Origin: Lentzea alba
GTDB lineage: Bacteria; Actinomycetota; Actinomycetes; Mycobacteriales; Pseudonocardiaceae
Length of the DNA stretch: 64,000 bases
Direction of reading: 5' to 3'
Assembly: GCF_011067745.1 (NCBI RefSeq)
Contig: NZ_JAAMPJ010000001.1
Location: forward strand, 1,288,829-1,352,828
The position numbers were made by a program, and so were the translations under genes. How positions within the stretch are numbered: position 1 is the first letter of the stretch; every line of letters starts with the position of its first letter. The notes beneath the pieces are model-generated. The model did no database searches, was not told the origin of the DNA, and worked only from the letters and a program-made list of their open reading frames with translations. This document shows positions 17,507-26,157 of this stretch, piece after piece.

Positions 17507-19438
17507 TCACCCCAGCCGTGCCCACGGCACGGCGTCGGTGCCGCGCATCGCCGCAGCCAGTGCGTCGTACTCCTCGTCGAACCACCGCAGCGGATCGGCG
17601 GCGACCTGCGCGATCGTGTCCGCCGGTGGTCGCCAGGCCGGTGCGGGCTCGCGGTCGGGTCCGAACCAGCGCGCGAGCTGGTCGTCGGCCGCGACGGCGA
17701 GCGCGAGCCAGCCGAGTCGCAGCCGGGTGATCGACGCGAGGTCGCCCGGATCGGCGAGTTCGGCGGCGACCAGTCCGATCAGGTCGTGCATGCGGTAGCG
17801 CGGCCCGGTGACGCCGTGTCCGGCCGGTTCGACCAGGTGCGCCTCCACCAGATCGTCGAGGACGCGCTCCGCCTCGCCGAGGTCGCGGTCGAGCAGCGCG
17901 GCGGTCACCCAGCCCGCGAACTCTCCGGTGCCGAGCAGCCCGAGGCGGCAGAGCAGCCGCTGCTGGTCGTCCGTCAGACAGGAAACGCTCTGCACCAGGC
18001 TGGTGCGCACGCCGAGGTCGCCGAGCTGCAGCCAGTCGAGCCGGCCGCGGGTGTCGGCGAGCCGGCGGGCGAGGTCGTCGACCTTCCAGTTGGGGCGCGT
18101 GCGCAACCGCGCGCCGGCCACCTTGATCGCCAGCGGCAGCCCGCCGCACACCTCGACGATCGAGCTCGCGTCCTCGTCGATCTCCCTGCTACCGGCCTCC
18201 GTGCGCAGCAACGACATCGCGGCATCGGCGGGCAGCACGTCCAACGGCAGCGACCGCAGCGACTCCAGTCCCGCGAGCCTCCTGCGGCTGGTCACCACCA
18301 GCCCGCACCCGGCGGCGACGGGCAGCAGGGGACGCACGTGCGACTCGTCCGGCACGTCGTCGAGCACGATCAGCGCTCGCCGGGTGCCGAGCAGGCCCCA
18401 GAACAACTCGCCCCGCTCGCGCGGGGTGGCGGGCAGCCGGTCGAGCTGGAGGCCGAACGCGCCGAGGAGCCTGGTCAGCACCGCTTCGTCGACCGGCGCG
18501 GAACCGCACCTCGTCACGACGACGCCATCGGGGAACCGGTCGCGCTCGCGGTGTGCGAGCCACAGGGCGAAGGTCGTCTTCCCGACACCGCCTGGTCCGG
18601 TCACCGCGAGCCGGGGTGACGCCGACGCGAGCACCTCACGGCCGGTCGCGAGCGCGTCGTCCCGTCCGACGAGCGGCGGCAGGTCGTCCGGCAACTGGCA
18701 CGGGGCGCGGCCGGCGCAGGCCGGTGCGGCGATGATCGCGAGGTGGGCGTCGCGCAGCGCGGGACCGGGATCGACGCCGAGCTCCTCGCGCAGCCGATCG
18801 GTGGTCCGCTGACAGGCGTCGAGCGCTTCCGCCGTCCGTCCCGCCTGGTGCAGCGCGCGCATGAGCTGCGCGACGAACCGCTCGCGCAACGGGTGTGCGG
18901 CGACCAGTTCGGCCAGCTCGGCGATCACGTCGTGCTCGGCGGCCAGGGCCGCGTCGAACTGCTCCTCGAGGGTGGCGAGCCGCAGTTCGGTGAGCCGGGC
19001 GGCCGCGGCGACGATCGCCGGGGTCGGTGGCACGTCGGCGAACGGCGGTCCGTGCCAGCTCTTCTCGGCCAGGCGCAGCAGCTCGACGCGATCCTGCGGC
19101 GTGCGCGCGGCCTGTGCTTCCGCGACCCGTTGCCGGTAGCGATGCAGGTCGAGCTCGTTTTCGTCGACGTGGACGAGATAGCCCGGTTTCCGGCTGACGA
19201 GGCGGCCGGAGGCGTTGCCGAGCACGCGTCGCAGCCGCGAGATGTAGCTGTGGATGAGCGCTCGGGCGTCCTCCGGCGGTTCCTCTGGCCACAGTTCGTC
19301 GACGAGGCGATCGATGCTGAACAGCTGGCCGGGCGCGGTGAGCAAAACCGCGAGCAACGCGCGGGTGCGCGGCGTTCCCAATGCGAGGTTTTGCTCACCG
19401 TCGAATAGTTCGAGCGGTCCCAGAATGCGGAACTCCAT
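17507..19438 (-). CDS. SARP/AfsR-like regulator (OmpR HTH, BTAD, NB-ARC)
   Basis: This 643-residue regulator begins MEFRILGPLELFDGEQ, the standard start of the SARP winged-helix domain (residues 1-95). A bacterial transcriptional activation domain follows (about 100-245, AHPLRERFVAQLMRALHQAGR). The NB-ARC ATPase has Walker A GPGGVGKTT near residue 290 and Walker B-like ALIVLDD. The long AfsR TPR tail is missing; the protein ends soon after the NB-ARC winged-helix part. No biosynthetic cluster adjoins it, so nearby secreted-protein genes could be targets. The ATG at 19438 is the natural start; the longer frame to 19534 is unlikely. Confidence 0.93.
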   Translation of the reverse strand: MEFRILGPLELFDGEQNLALGTPRTRALLAVLLTAPGQLFSIDRLVDELWPEEPPEDARALIHSYISRLRRVLGNASGRLVSRKPGYLVHVDENELDLHRYRQRVAEAQAARTPQDRVELLRLAEKSWHGPPFADVPPTPAIVAAAARLTELRLATLEEQFDAALAAEHDVIAELAELVAAHPLRERFVAQLMRALHQAGRTAEALDACQRTTDRLREELGVDPGPALRDAHLAIIAAPACAGRAPCQLPDDLPPLVGRDDALATGREVLASASPRLAVTGPGGVGKTTFALWLAHRERDRFPDGVVVTRCGSAPVDEAVLTRLLGAFGLQLDRLPATPRERGELFWGLLGTRRALIVLDDVPDESHVRPLLPVAAGCGLVVTSRRRLAGLESLRSLPLDVLPADAAMSLLRTEAGSREIDEDASSIVEVCGGLPLAIKVAGARLRTRPNWKVDDLARRLADTRGRLDWLQLGDLGVRTSLVQSVSCLTDDQQRLLCRLGLLGTGEFAGWVTAALLDRDLGEAERVLDDLVEAHLVEPAGHGVTGPRYRMHDLIGLVAAELADPGDLASITRLRLGWLALAVAADDQLARWFGPDREPAPAWRPPADTIAQVAADPLRWFDEEYDALAAAMRGTDAVPWARLG

Positions 19439-19568
19439 CAATCCCCCCACGCGATACCGCGGGCTCCCCAACCCGCGGCGCCGAGTCTGGCACCGCCGTC
19501 CGTGCAGGTCCAAGCACTGTCCAGCTTTTGGCAAGAATCCTGCAGGGCGGCGTGGGCAGCATTTTGCT

Positions 19569-19590
19569 CGCGACCGGAATTCGGGTCGCG
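19569..19590. promoter_or_regulatory. Near-perfect palindrome in divergent promoter region
   Basis: The arms CGCGACC (19569-19575) and GGTCGCG (19584-19590) surround an inner GAATTC; only one symmetric base pair fails. It lies about 30 bases before the DUF2690 start and in the spacer shared with the SARP gene. It may be an operator, with the binding protein unknown. Confidence 0.5.
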
Positions 19591-19620
19591 GGGATGTTCA
19601 CATTTGAGGGAGATGTCAAA

Positions 19621-20088
19621 ATGGGGAAGAAGTTGCTGGCCAGTGCGGCTGCTACCGCCGGCCTTTCCATCGCGTTGCTGGGTGGGTTCACGGCGGCCGC
19701 GACCGCCGCGCCGGAGGCTCCGATCTCCGCCGCCGCCACCTGCAGCGGCACCGGCTGCGACGGCAAAGACCCCTACGACAGCGGCTGCGGGGGCCGGTCG
19801 GAGTCCGGTCGCAAGGCGACCGCGAAGGGCACGTTCATCCTGTACTACTCCAGCACGTGCAAGACGAACTGGATCGAGACCCCGAACTACGCGGGCGGCA
19901 CTCCCAGCCTGGAGCTGACGGTGTGGGACAAGGGACGGAACAAGATCGTCCGCTACGACGCCAAGCCCACGGCCGGTCGGCACTACGGCAACATGGTCTA
20001 CTCGCCGGGAAGCAGCTGCGCCGTTGGCCTGGCCGACTGGGACTCCGACTCGGCCTGGGAAGTGAGCATCGAGTCGAGCGGCTGCTGA
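19621..20088 (+). CDS. Secreted DUF2690 (YjfA-like) protein
   Basis: This 155-residue protein has a Sec signal peptide (MGKKLLASAAATAGLSIALL) with cleavage likely after ATAA near residue 30. The mature part begins with CSGTGCDGKDP, the DUF2690 signature, and contains six cysteines likely to form disulfides. Its function is unknown; members are secreted by many actinomycetes. The ATG at 19621 follows GAGGGAGATGTC. A strong hairpin terminator lies just downstream, shared with the convergent chitinase gene. Confidence 0.88.
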   Translation: MGKKLLASAAATAGLSIALLGGFTAAATAAPEAPISAAATCSGTGCDGKDPYDSGCGGRSESGRKATAKGTFILYYSSTCKTNWIETPNYAGGTPSLELTVWDKGRNKIVRYDAKPTAGRHYGNMVYSPGSSCAVGLADWDSDSAWEVSIESSGC

Positions 20089-20095
20089 TCTCGTG

Positions 20096-20132
20096 AAACC
20101 CGTGGCCGGACACGAGGTCCGGCCACGGGTTT
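20096..20132. terminator. Perfect 16-bp bidirectional terminator
   Basis: Arms AAACCCGTGGCCGGAC (20096-20111) and GTCCGGCCACGGGTTT (20117-20132) pair perfectly around the loop ACGAG. It lies between two convergent genes, and the T/A ends suit termination in both directions. Confidence 0.9.
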
Positions 20133-20141
20133 CCGGCTCGC

Positions 20142-21377
20142 TCAGCCGATGCCGGACCGGATCGCACTGATCAGCTCACCGTTGGACGTGTCTCCGGAGA
20201 GCTCCCAGAAGAACACGCCACCCATGTTCTGGCCGCTCGCCCACGAGATCTTGCTGCGGACCGTCGCCGGGGTGTCGTAGCTCCACCACTGGCTGCCGCA
20301 CTTGGCGTACGCCGTGCCCGCGACGGTTCCGTTGGCAGGACAACGGGTCTTGAGCACCTTGTAGTCCTCGATGCCGGCCTCGTACGTGCCGGGCGCCGCA
20401 CCCGTCGCCGTGCCACCGGGCGCCGACTGGGTGACGCCGGTCCAGCCGCGGCCGTAGAAACCCAGTCCCAGCAACATCTTGTTGGCCGGAATGCCCTTGC
20501 TCTTCAGCTTCTGGATCGCCGCGTCGGTGTTGAAGCCCTGCTGCGGGATGCCGGTGTAGCTGGTGAGCGGCGAGTGCGGCGCGGTCGGGCCCTGCGCCGC
20601 CCAGGCACCGAAGAAGTCGTACGTCATCGGGTTGTACCAGTTCACGTACTGCGCGGCACCGGCGTAGTCCGCCTTGTCGATCTTGCCACCGGTGGACGCG
20701 TCCGCGGTGATCGCGGCGGTCACGAGGTTGTTGCCGCCGAAGCGGTTGCGCACGGCCTGCATCAGCGTCTTGAACGAGTTGAAACCGCTGGTGTCACAGG
20801 TGAGTCCGCACGCGTTGGGATACTCCCAGTCGATGTCGATGCCGTCGAACACGTCCGCCCAGCGCGGGTCCTCGACGAGCTTGTAGCAGGAGTCCGCGAA
20901 CGCCGCCGCCGCACTCGGGCTGCTCGCCGCCGCTGGGAAGCCACCGGACCACGTCCAGCCGCCGAAGGAGAACAGGACCTTCAGGCCGGGGTGCAGCTTC
21001 TTGAGCTTGCGCAGCTGGTTGAAGTTGCCGCGCAACGCACCCGCGTCCCAGGTGTCCGACGTACCGTCCACAGAGGACGCCACGTCGTAGAACTTGTCGT
21101 AGTCGGCATAGGCGTCGCCGAGGACGCAGCGGCCGCCGGAGACGTTGCCGAACGCGTAGTTGATGTGCGTCAGCTTGCTGGACGAACCGGACCTGCGGAT
21201 ATTCTTGACGTGGTAGTTGCGCTGGTAGACGCCCCACTGCACGAAGTAGCCGACGACGCGGTTGGTGATCGCCTGAGCGCCCACGTTTTCCTGCGGAGCG
21301 GCCTGGGAAGCCGGTGCTGCCAGGGTGAAGGCGATGAGCAGGGCCGTTGTCGCCGCGATGATTCTGCGCCTGAACAT
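20142..21377 (-). CDS. Secreted GH18 chitinase
   Basis: This 411-residue enzyme hydrolyses chitin beta-1,4 bonds. It has a Sec signal peptide (FRRRIIAATTALLIAFTLA) cut near residue 27. The GH18 catalytic motif FDGIDIDWEYP has all three acidic residues of DxxDxDxE. Other family blocks are LKVLFSFGGWTWSGGF, YNPMTYDFFG and GGVFFWELSGD. No chitin-binding module is attached. A DasR-type operator lies about 50 bases upstream, so expression should respond to GlcNAc metabolism. A terminator closes the gene. Confidence 0.96.
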   Translation of the reverse strand: MFRRRIIAATTALLIAFTLAAPASQAAPQENVGAQAITNRVVGYFVQWGVYQRNYHVKNIRRSGSSSKLTHINYAFGNVSGGRCVLGDAYADYDKFYDVASSVDGTSDTWDAGALRGNFNQLRKLKKLHPGLKVLFSFGGWTWSGGFPAAASSPSAAAAFADSCYKLVEDPRWADVFDGIDIDWEYPNACGLTCDTSGFNSFKTLMQAVRNRFGGNNLVTAAITADASTGGKIDKADYAGAAQYVNWYNPMTYDFFGAWAAQGPTAPHSPLTSYTGIPQQGFNTDAAIQKLKSKGIPANKMLLGLGFYGRGWTGVTQSAPGGTATGAAPGTYEAGIEDYKVLKTRCPANGTVAGTAYAKCGSQWWSYDTPATVRSKISWASGQNMGGVFFWELSGDTSNGELISAIRSGIG

Positions 21378-21425
21378 GGCGGTCTCCTCGATGGGTGACG
21401 GCGCGGCGGCGCTGCTCTCAAGCTA

Positions 21426-21441
21426 AGTGGACTAGACCACT
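21426..21441. promoter_or_regulatory. DasR-responsive element (dre) of the chitinase
   Basis: The reverse strand reads AGTGGTCTAGTCCACT, one mismatch from the 16-base dre consensus AGTGGTCTAGACCACT known from Streptomyces chitinase promoters. It lies about 50 bases upstream of the chitinase start, where the promoter is expected. DasR releases such sites when glucosamine-6-phosphate accumulates. Confidence 0.88.
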
Positions 21442-21534
21442 GTCGTCAATGCTTGAACCGGAACCACGACCGGGCCGTACGAGGAGTCGGGAAGGAGGGA
21501 ACGCGGGAGCCAGGGAGGGTGTCCCCTGAGAGAG

Positions 21535-21607
21535 CGGGACCGGCCGGATTCGAACCGGCGTTCTCCCTCCATGACGGAGGGCGCGTCGACCACTGCGCTA
21601 CAGGCCC
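21535..21607 (-). tRNA. tRNA-like element with aberrant anticodon arm (possible pseudo-tRNA)
   Basis: The reverse strand has a T-arm GCCGG-TTCGAAT-CCGGC, a D-arm GCGC...GCGC with GG in the loop, and a seven-pair acceptor with one C-T mismatch (GGGCCTG with CGGTCCC). The anticodon arm is abnormal: CCCTCC and GGAGGG self-pair around GTCAT. If a 7-base loop is forced with U33, the anticodon would read CAT, but the stem is then weak. No CCA is encoded. It may be a decayed tRNA or a non-decoding tRNA-like RNA. Confidence 0.5.
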
Positions 21608-21715
21608 CATCGCACTGCGTGAGGACCACACTAGTCGGCGAATGCCGGGCCGTATGCCCTGCGAAAGTGTTGGACCCAATAAGGTTCGTGCATCAACCTC
21701 GGACTGGACGGTGTC

Positions 21716-22831
21716 GTGCCAGGGATCGACTACTACGAGTTGCTCGGTGTCAGCCGGGGCGCCAGCGCCTCGGAGATCAAGTCGGCCTACCGCTCTCTCG
21801 CCAAGGTCATGCACCCCGACGCGGGTGGGACGTCTGGCGGCTTCCGCATGCTCCAGGAGGCCTACGAGACGCTGAAGGACCCGGTCCGGCGCGCCGACTA
21901 CGACCGCCCCGCCGCGCCGCCACCACCGGTCATCCGCCCGCAGGCACGCCCGCGACCTCGTCGAACAGGCCGCGCGGGCAGGTTGCGCGACTTCGGCGAC
22001 GACCCGAACTACACCGCCCCACGCCCCCGCGTCGACCTCGGCGCGATGGACTGGTGGAACCGCATCGACCTGGGTGCGCGCGTCCGCTACGTTCCCGCCG
22101 CGGGCCTCGGCCACGCCCCGGCGGCCGCCGCGATCGGCGGATGGTTCGTCCTGCTCATCCCGTTGGCGCTGCCGCTGTCCCCGCTGCTGCTGGCCGTCTG
22201 GCTGCCGCTCGTGGCGGGCGCCGGTTACGCCGCGTTCCGACTGGTACGTCGCTACATCGTGACCGCGCGGGCCGAACGGGCGTTCGCCGGCGAGTACGAC
22301 GGGAACACAATTTTCGGCCGTACGGGTGAAAACAGACGCGAACGGCTGACCGCCGGATTGTTGACCGAGTACCTGACGCAGCTACCGGGCGTGCGCATCT
22401 TCCACGGCCTCGCCTGGCCCGGCTCCGTCTTCACCGACGTCGACCACGCCCTGCTCTGCGGCCGCCGCCTGGTCCTGATCGAGTCGAAGTCGTGGCTGCC
22501 CGGCCACTACTACTGCGACGAGGACGGCGAACTCTGGCGCAACGGCCACCCGTTCCGCGGCGGCGGCTCGCAACTCCTCGAAGGCGTCGAACGCTTCGCC
22601 GAAGTGCTGCCGTGGCTCGAAGTCCGCGGCGCCCTGATCGTCTACCCGAGCCGAGCCGGCGAAGTCACCTGCGACGACGACCTCGACTTCGACGTGCCGC
22701 CGATGACCCCGGAACAGTTCGTGCGCGAGATCGGCGACTGGCTGGCCGACGACCCGGCCACCGTCGACCGCGAGGCACTGCGCGTGCTGGTGCGCCAGGT
22801 GGTGTCGGAAGTCCGCGTGGCCGGCGCCTAG
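21716..22831 (+). CDS. J-domain, membrane-anchored NERD-type protein
   Basis: This 371-residue protein starts with a J domain (residues 2-62; HPD in KVMHPDAGG), which normally stimulates Hsp70. A Pro/Arg-rich linker and a hydrophobic hairpin follow (about 138-180). The C-terminal domain resembles NERD/PD-(D/E)XK folds: [21 protein letters not shown] keeps the Asp and the ExK pair. NERD domains are nuclease-related and of unclear function. The start is GTG 21716. Joining J domain, membrane anchor and nuclease-like domain is unusual. No adjacent gene suggests its role. Confidence 0.82.
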   Translation: MPGIDYYELLGVSRGASASEIKSAYRSLAKVMHPDAGGTSGGFRMLQEAYETLKDPVRRADYDRPAAPPPPVIRPQARPRPRRTGRAGRLRDFGDDPNYTAPRPRVDLGAMDWWNRIDLGARVRYVPAAGLGHAPAAAAIGGWFVLLIPLALPLSPLLLAVWLPLVAGAGYAAFRLVRRYIVTARAERAFAGEYDGNTIFGRTGENRRERLTAGLLTEYLTQLPGVRIFHGLAWPGSVFTDVDHALLCGRRLVLIESKSWLPGHYYCDEDGELWRNGHPFRGGGSQLLEGVERFAEVLPWLEVRGALIVYPSRAGEVTCDDDLDFDVPPMTPEQFVREIGDWLADDPATVDREALRVLVRQVVSEVRVAGA

Positions 22832-22844
22832 TTCCCACCTCCGT

Positions 22845-23663
22845 TCAGGGCGTGAGCACGATCTTCCCGCGGATGTCGCCCACCTCACCGCGCCCGTGCA
22901 CCTCCGCGATCGCGTCGAGCGGAAGCACTTCGGTGACATCGAGCGCCAGTTCGCCGCTCTCGACGAGGGCGACGAGTTCAGCCAGCTCAGTGCGGTCGTA
23001 ACGAGTGACCACGTGCGTACCGACCTTGGTCGTGATGGACACCGTCCGCGCACCGGCAGGCACGTCCGCGGTACCGACGAGGTTGAGCACCACGTCCGCG
23101 TCCTGCGGCAGCGGAGCCAGGGTGTAATCGACGACCTCGTCCGCCCCGAACGCCCTGACCGCGGCGGCACTGCGCGGCGACGCGGTCGCGATCACGTGTG
23201 CTCCAGCGCGCTTCGCAAGCTGCACGACGATTCCACCGATGCCACCGCCCGCACCGTTGACCAGCACTCGTTCGCCCGGCCGCAGCCGCGCCTGGGCAAC
23301 CGCCTGCCACGCGGTGAGCCCGGCCAACGGCAACGCCGCCGCGTGGTGCAACGGCACGTTCCGCGGCGCCGAGACCAGGCGCTCCCGAGGCGCCGCAACG
23401 AACTCTGCCGCCGCACCGCCGTCGAGAAAGCCGACCACCTGCTCTCCGCTCTCGACCACGGTGCCCGCGACGTCCCACCCGAACGCGAACGGCAACGTCA
23501 CCGGCATCGGCACCATGCCTCTCCGCAGCCAGCCCTCGGTGGGGTTGAAGCTGGTCGCTGCGACCCGGACCAGCACCTCAGCAGGCCCTGGCACCGGCAG
23601 CGGTACGTCGTCGAGCCGAATCACGTCCGGCCCGCCGAACTCGTGGATGCGCGCGATCTTCAT
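22845..23663 (-). CDS. NADP-dependent quinone oxidoreductase-like MDR protein
   Basis: This 272-residue protein is a short member of the zinc-free quinone oxidoreductase/MDR family. It starts MKIARIHEFGGPDVIRLDD and has FGWDVAGTV and the NADPH-binding motif VLVNGAGGGIGGIVVQLAKRAG near residue 128. The substrate is probably a quinone or enone. The ATG at 23663 fits the family better than the upstream start at 23696. It is divergent from an AraC-type regulator that probably controls it; a palindrome lies in the 74-base spacer. Confidence 0.9.
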   Translation of the reverse strand: MKIARIHEFGGPDVIRLDDVPLPVPGPAEVLVRVAATSFNPTEGWLRRGMVPMPVTLPFAFGWDVAGTVVESGEQVVGFLDGGAAAEFVAAPRERLVSAPRNVPLHHAAALPLAGLTAWQAVAQARLRPGERVLVNGAGGGIGGIVVQLAKRAGAHVIATASPRSAAAVRAFGADEVVDYTLAPLPQDADVVLNLVGTADVPAGARTVSITTKVGTHVVTRYDRTELAELVALVESGELALDVTEVLPLDAIAEVHGRGEVGDIRGKIVLTP

Positions 23664-23721
23664 GACGATCAAGCTAAGCGGCGCCAGCGAGACCATCCAT
23701 GTGCTGCAAGCTCAACTTCAT

Positions 23722-23736
23722 ATGAGATCGTCTCAT
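23722..23736. promoter_or_regulatory. Palindrome between oxidoreductase and AraC genes
   Basis: ATGAGA and TCTCAT pair perfectly around TCG, directly before the AraC-type start codon. This is a plausible operator or autoregulatory site for the divergent pair. Confidence 0.45.
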
Positions 23737-23737
23737 C

Positions 23738-24520
23738 GTGGACGTGCTGAGCGACGTGATCACCGTGATGCGCACCGGCACACCCCGTTCCGCCCGCTTC
23801 GAACGCGAAGGTTCCTGGGAACAACGCTACCCACCGGTACCCGGCTCGCTGGGCTTCCACGTCGTGGTCAGCGGGAAGTGCAGGCTCGGGGACATGACTC
23901 TGCACGCAGGCGACATCGTCGTGGTGTTCGACGAAGGACACACGATGTCCGGCGAAGGCCCGTGCGTCACGCTCTGCGGCGCCTACGAGGTGGACCCGTC
24001 CCGCCTGCACCCGCTCCTGCGCTCGCTGCCAGGGCTCCTGCGCGCACCCTCATCCCCTGCCGCCACGCTGCTGAACGCCGAACTGGCTCAACCGAACCTG
24101 GGCTCAGACGCGCTGGTTCCCGCACTGCTCGACGTTCTGCTGGTGCACGCCCTCCGCTCCTGGTGCACCACCACCGGCACAGGCTGGGCAGCGGCACTGC
24201 GCGATCATCCGGTGGCCACCGCCCTGCAAGCCATGCACGACATGCCGGCCGCACCGTGGACAGTCGCCAGGCTCGCCTCCACCGCGGGCCTCTCCCGCGC
24301 GACGTTCGCTCGCCGCTTCACCGATCACACCGGCCAACCGCCGCTGGCGTATCTGACGTGGTGGCGAATGACCCTGGCGGCACGCGTGCTGCGTTCCACC
24401 GACGCGCCGCTCAACTCCGTCGCCGCCGCCGTCGGCTACACCTCGGAGTTCGCGTTCGCCACGGCCTTCAAGCGGTCCTTCGGCATCGCGCCGGGCCGCT
24501 ATCGGCGATCTTCTCCGTGA
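23738..24520 (+). CDS. AraC-family regulator with N-terminal cupin
   Basis: This 260-residue regulator has an N-terminal cupin (LGFHVVVSGKCRL near residue 38, then LHAGDIVVVF). The C-terminal AraC DNA-binding domain carries VARLASTAGLSRATFARRF near residue 177 and the second helix-turn-helix NSVAAAVGYTSEFAFATAFK near residue 226. The layout is the cupin_6/AraC type that often controls a neighbouring oxidoreductase. Translation starts at GTG 23738. The divergent MDR gene is the likely target. Confidence 0.92.
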   Translation: MDVLSDVITVMRTGTPRSARFEREGSWEQRYPPVPGSLGFHVVVSGKCRLGDMTLHAGDIVVVFDEGHTMSGEGPCVTLCGAYEVDPSRLHPLLRSLPGLLRAPSSPAATLLNAELAQPNLGSDALVPALLDVLLVHALRSWCTTTGTGWAAALRDHPVATALQAMHDMPAAPWTVARLASTAGLSRATFARRFTDHTGQPPLAYLTWWRMTLAARVLRSTDAPLNSVAAAVGYTSEFAFATAFKRSFGIAPGRYRRSSP

Positions 24521-24538
24521 CGTGTCATCCTTCCCGCT

Positions 24539-25105
24539 ATGACCCGCACGCTGTGCCTCGCGCAGAACCCCGACGCGGACGCGTTGCTGGCGAAGGACAT
24601 GTTCGCCCTGCTGACTGGAATGCTGCTGGACCAGCAGATTCCGATGGAGAAGGCGTTCTCCGGCCCCAAGGTCCTCGCCGACCGCATGGACGGCCTGGAC
24701 GTGCACCGCATCGCCGAGGCCGACCCGGAGACCTTCGCCGCGATCATGGCCACCCCGCCCGCCGTGCACCGGTTCCCCGGCAGCATGGCCAAGCGAGTGC
24801 AGGCACTCAGCCAGTTCGTCGTCGAGCAGTACGACGGGGACGTCACGAAGATCTGGGCCGACGGTGACGGGGCTACGGTGTTCAAGCGGCTCAAGGCGTT
24901 GCCGGGGTTCGGGGACCAGAAGGCCAAGATCTTCCTCGCCCTTTTGGGCAAGCAGTTCGGCGTTCAGCCCGAGGGCTGGCGGGAGGCGGCCGGGCACTAC
25001 GGCGAGCAGGGAAGCCGACGTAGCGTGGCCGATGTGACCGATCAGAAGTCGTTGCTCGAGGTGCGCGACTTCAAGAAGGCGGCCAAGACCGCCGCCAAGA
25101 AGTAG
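24539..25105 (+). CDS. HhH-GPD-type base excision repair protein
   Basis: This 188-residue protein matches the actinobacterial HhH-GPD family TIGR03252. The start MTRTLCLAQNPDADALLAKD is typical, and a helix-hairpin-helix is visible in FKRLKALPGFGDQKAKIFLAL near residues 119-139. The usual catalytic Asp and the iron-sulfur cluster of Nth/MutY are not evident, so glycosylase activity is uncertain. The C-terminus is Lys-rich (FKKAAKTAAKK), which may aid DNA binding. It stands alone between the AraC gene and a secreted-protein gene. Confidence 0.9.
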   Translation: MTRTLCLAQNPDADALLAKDMFALLTGMLLDQQIPMEKAFSGPKVLADRMDGLDVHRIAEADPETFAAIMATPPAVHRFPGSMAKRVQALSQFVVEQYDGDVTKIWADGDGATVFKRLKALPGFGDQKAKIFLALLGKQFGVQPEGWREAAGHYGEQGSRRSVADVTDQKSLLEVRDFKKAAKTAAKK

Positions 25106-25193
25106 CCCGAACTGTTCGTCGTCTGGTGCACTGGACGTCCGCCGCCCCGAACGAGGTGTGATCATCCTGCCTCGTGAGAGAAGGGCGTTTGCG

Positions 25194-26120
25194 TTGCGCA
25201 TCAAGGCGATTGGCGTGTTCACCGTCCTCGTGCTGGGTCTGGCCTGCATTCCCGCGGAGGCTGCGACGTCGTGGCCGGGCGACTCCGCCACCAGGTACGC
25301 GGACGGGACGAACGTCTTCGGCAAGAACCTGAGCGGGTTGTCGTTCGAGAGCCCGAGCGTCGTGTGGGCGGTCAAGAACGGGCCCTCGACGCTGTACCGG
25401 CTCGTGCCCAGCGGAAGTACTTGGAAGGTTGACCAGAAGCGGTCGCTCAACTTCGCGGACGGGCAGGGCGACCCCGATGCCGAAGGGGTCGTGAGCACGC
25501 CGGACGGGCTCTTCGTCGCGGTCGAGCGCGACAACGACGACGGTGACGTGAGCGCGCCGATGATTCTCAAGTACGGCAGTGGCAGCAATGCGATTGCCGA
25601 GTGGGAGCTCGGTGGCATGCCGGAGGTCGATCCCAACGACGGGCCCGAGGCGATCTCGTGGGTGCCGGACTCGTTCCTCACGCAGAACGGCTTCAAGGAC
25701 GACAGCGGTAAGACCTACAACCCCGCGGACTACCCCGGCCACGGCAGCGGGTTGTTCTTCGTCGGGTTGGAGGCCACCGGTGAGGTGTACGTGTACGCCT
25801 TGCAGGGCACGAACGCCAGGTTGCTGAGCACGTTCGCGAGCGGTCAGAGCCAGGTGATGGAGCTGGAGTTCGACGGCGCCAAGTTGTGGGCCGGCTGCGA
25901 CAACAACTGCAGCGGGCGGACGACGACGCTCGCCCTCAGCAGCGGCAGCTTCGAGGTCACGGCCACGTACAACCGGCCGTCGACACTGCCGAACGTGAAC
26001 CTCGAAGGGTTCGCGATCTCGCCGAGCTGCGTCAACGGCAAGAAGGTCGTGTTGTGGTCGGACGACGACAACACGAGCAGCCACGCGCTCAGGAGTGGTT
26101 CGCTGAACTGCACGGTCTAG
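25194..26120 (+). CDS. Secreted protein, esterase/phytase-like beta-propeller
   Basis: This 308-residue product begins with a Sec signal (RIKAIGVFTVLVLGLACIP) cut near AEA-ATS. The mature part has repeated beta-propeller-like strands (LSGLSFESPSVVWAVKNG, DAEGVVSTPDGLFVAVERD, NVNLEGFAIS), as in esterase-like or phytase-like secreted propellers. TTG 25194 is chosen because AGAGAAGGGCG lies just upstream and puts the signal peptide at the N-terminus; GTG 25158 is the alternative. Catalytic residues cannot be assigned. Confidence 0.78.
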   Translation: MRIKAIGVFTVLVLGLACIPAEAATSWPGDSATRYADGTNVFGKNLSGLSFESPSVVWAVKNGPSTLYRLVPSGSTWKVDQKRSLNFADGQGDPDAEGVVSTPDGLFVAVERDNDDGDVSAPMILKYGSGSNAIAEWELGGMPEVDPNDGPEAISWVPDSFLTQNGFKDDSGKTYNPADYPGHGSGLFFVGLEATGEVYVYALQGTNARLLSTFASGQSQVMELEFDGAKLWAGCDNNCSGRTTTLALSSGSFEVTATYNRPSTLPNVNLEGFAISPSCVNGKKVVLWSDDDNTSSHALRSGSLNCTV

Positions 26121-26157
26121 GCCGGAATTGTCGGGGTGCGGAACTAAGCTGCCGCGC

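Noticed and set aside
17507..21377. Biosynthetic gene cluster around the SARP regulator
   Set aside because: Neighbours are small unknown proteins, a secreted DUF2690 protein and a chitinase; no synthase, tailoring enzyme or resistance gene is present.
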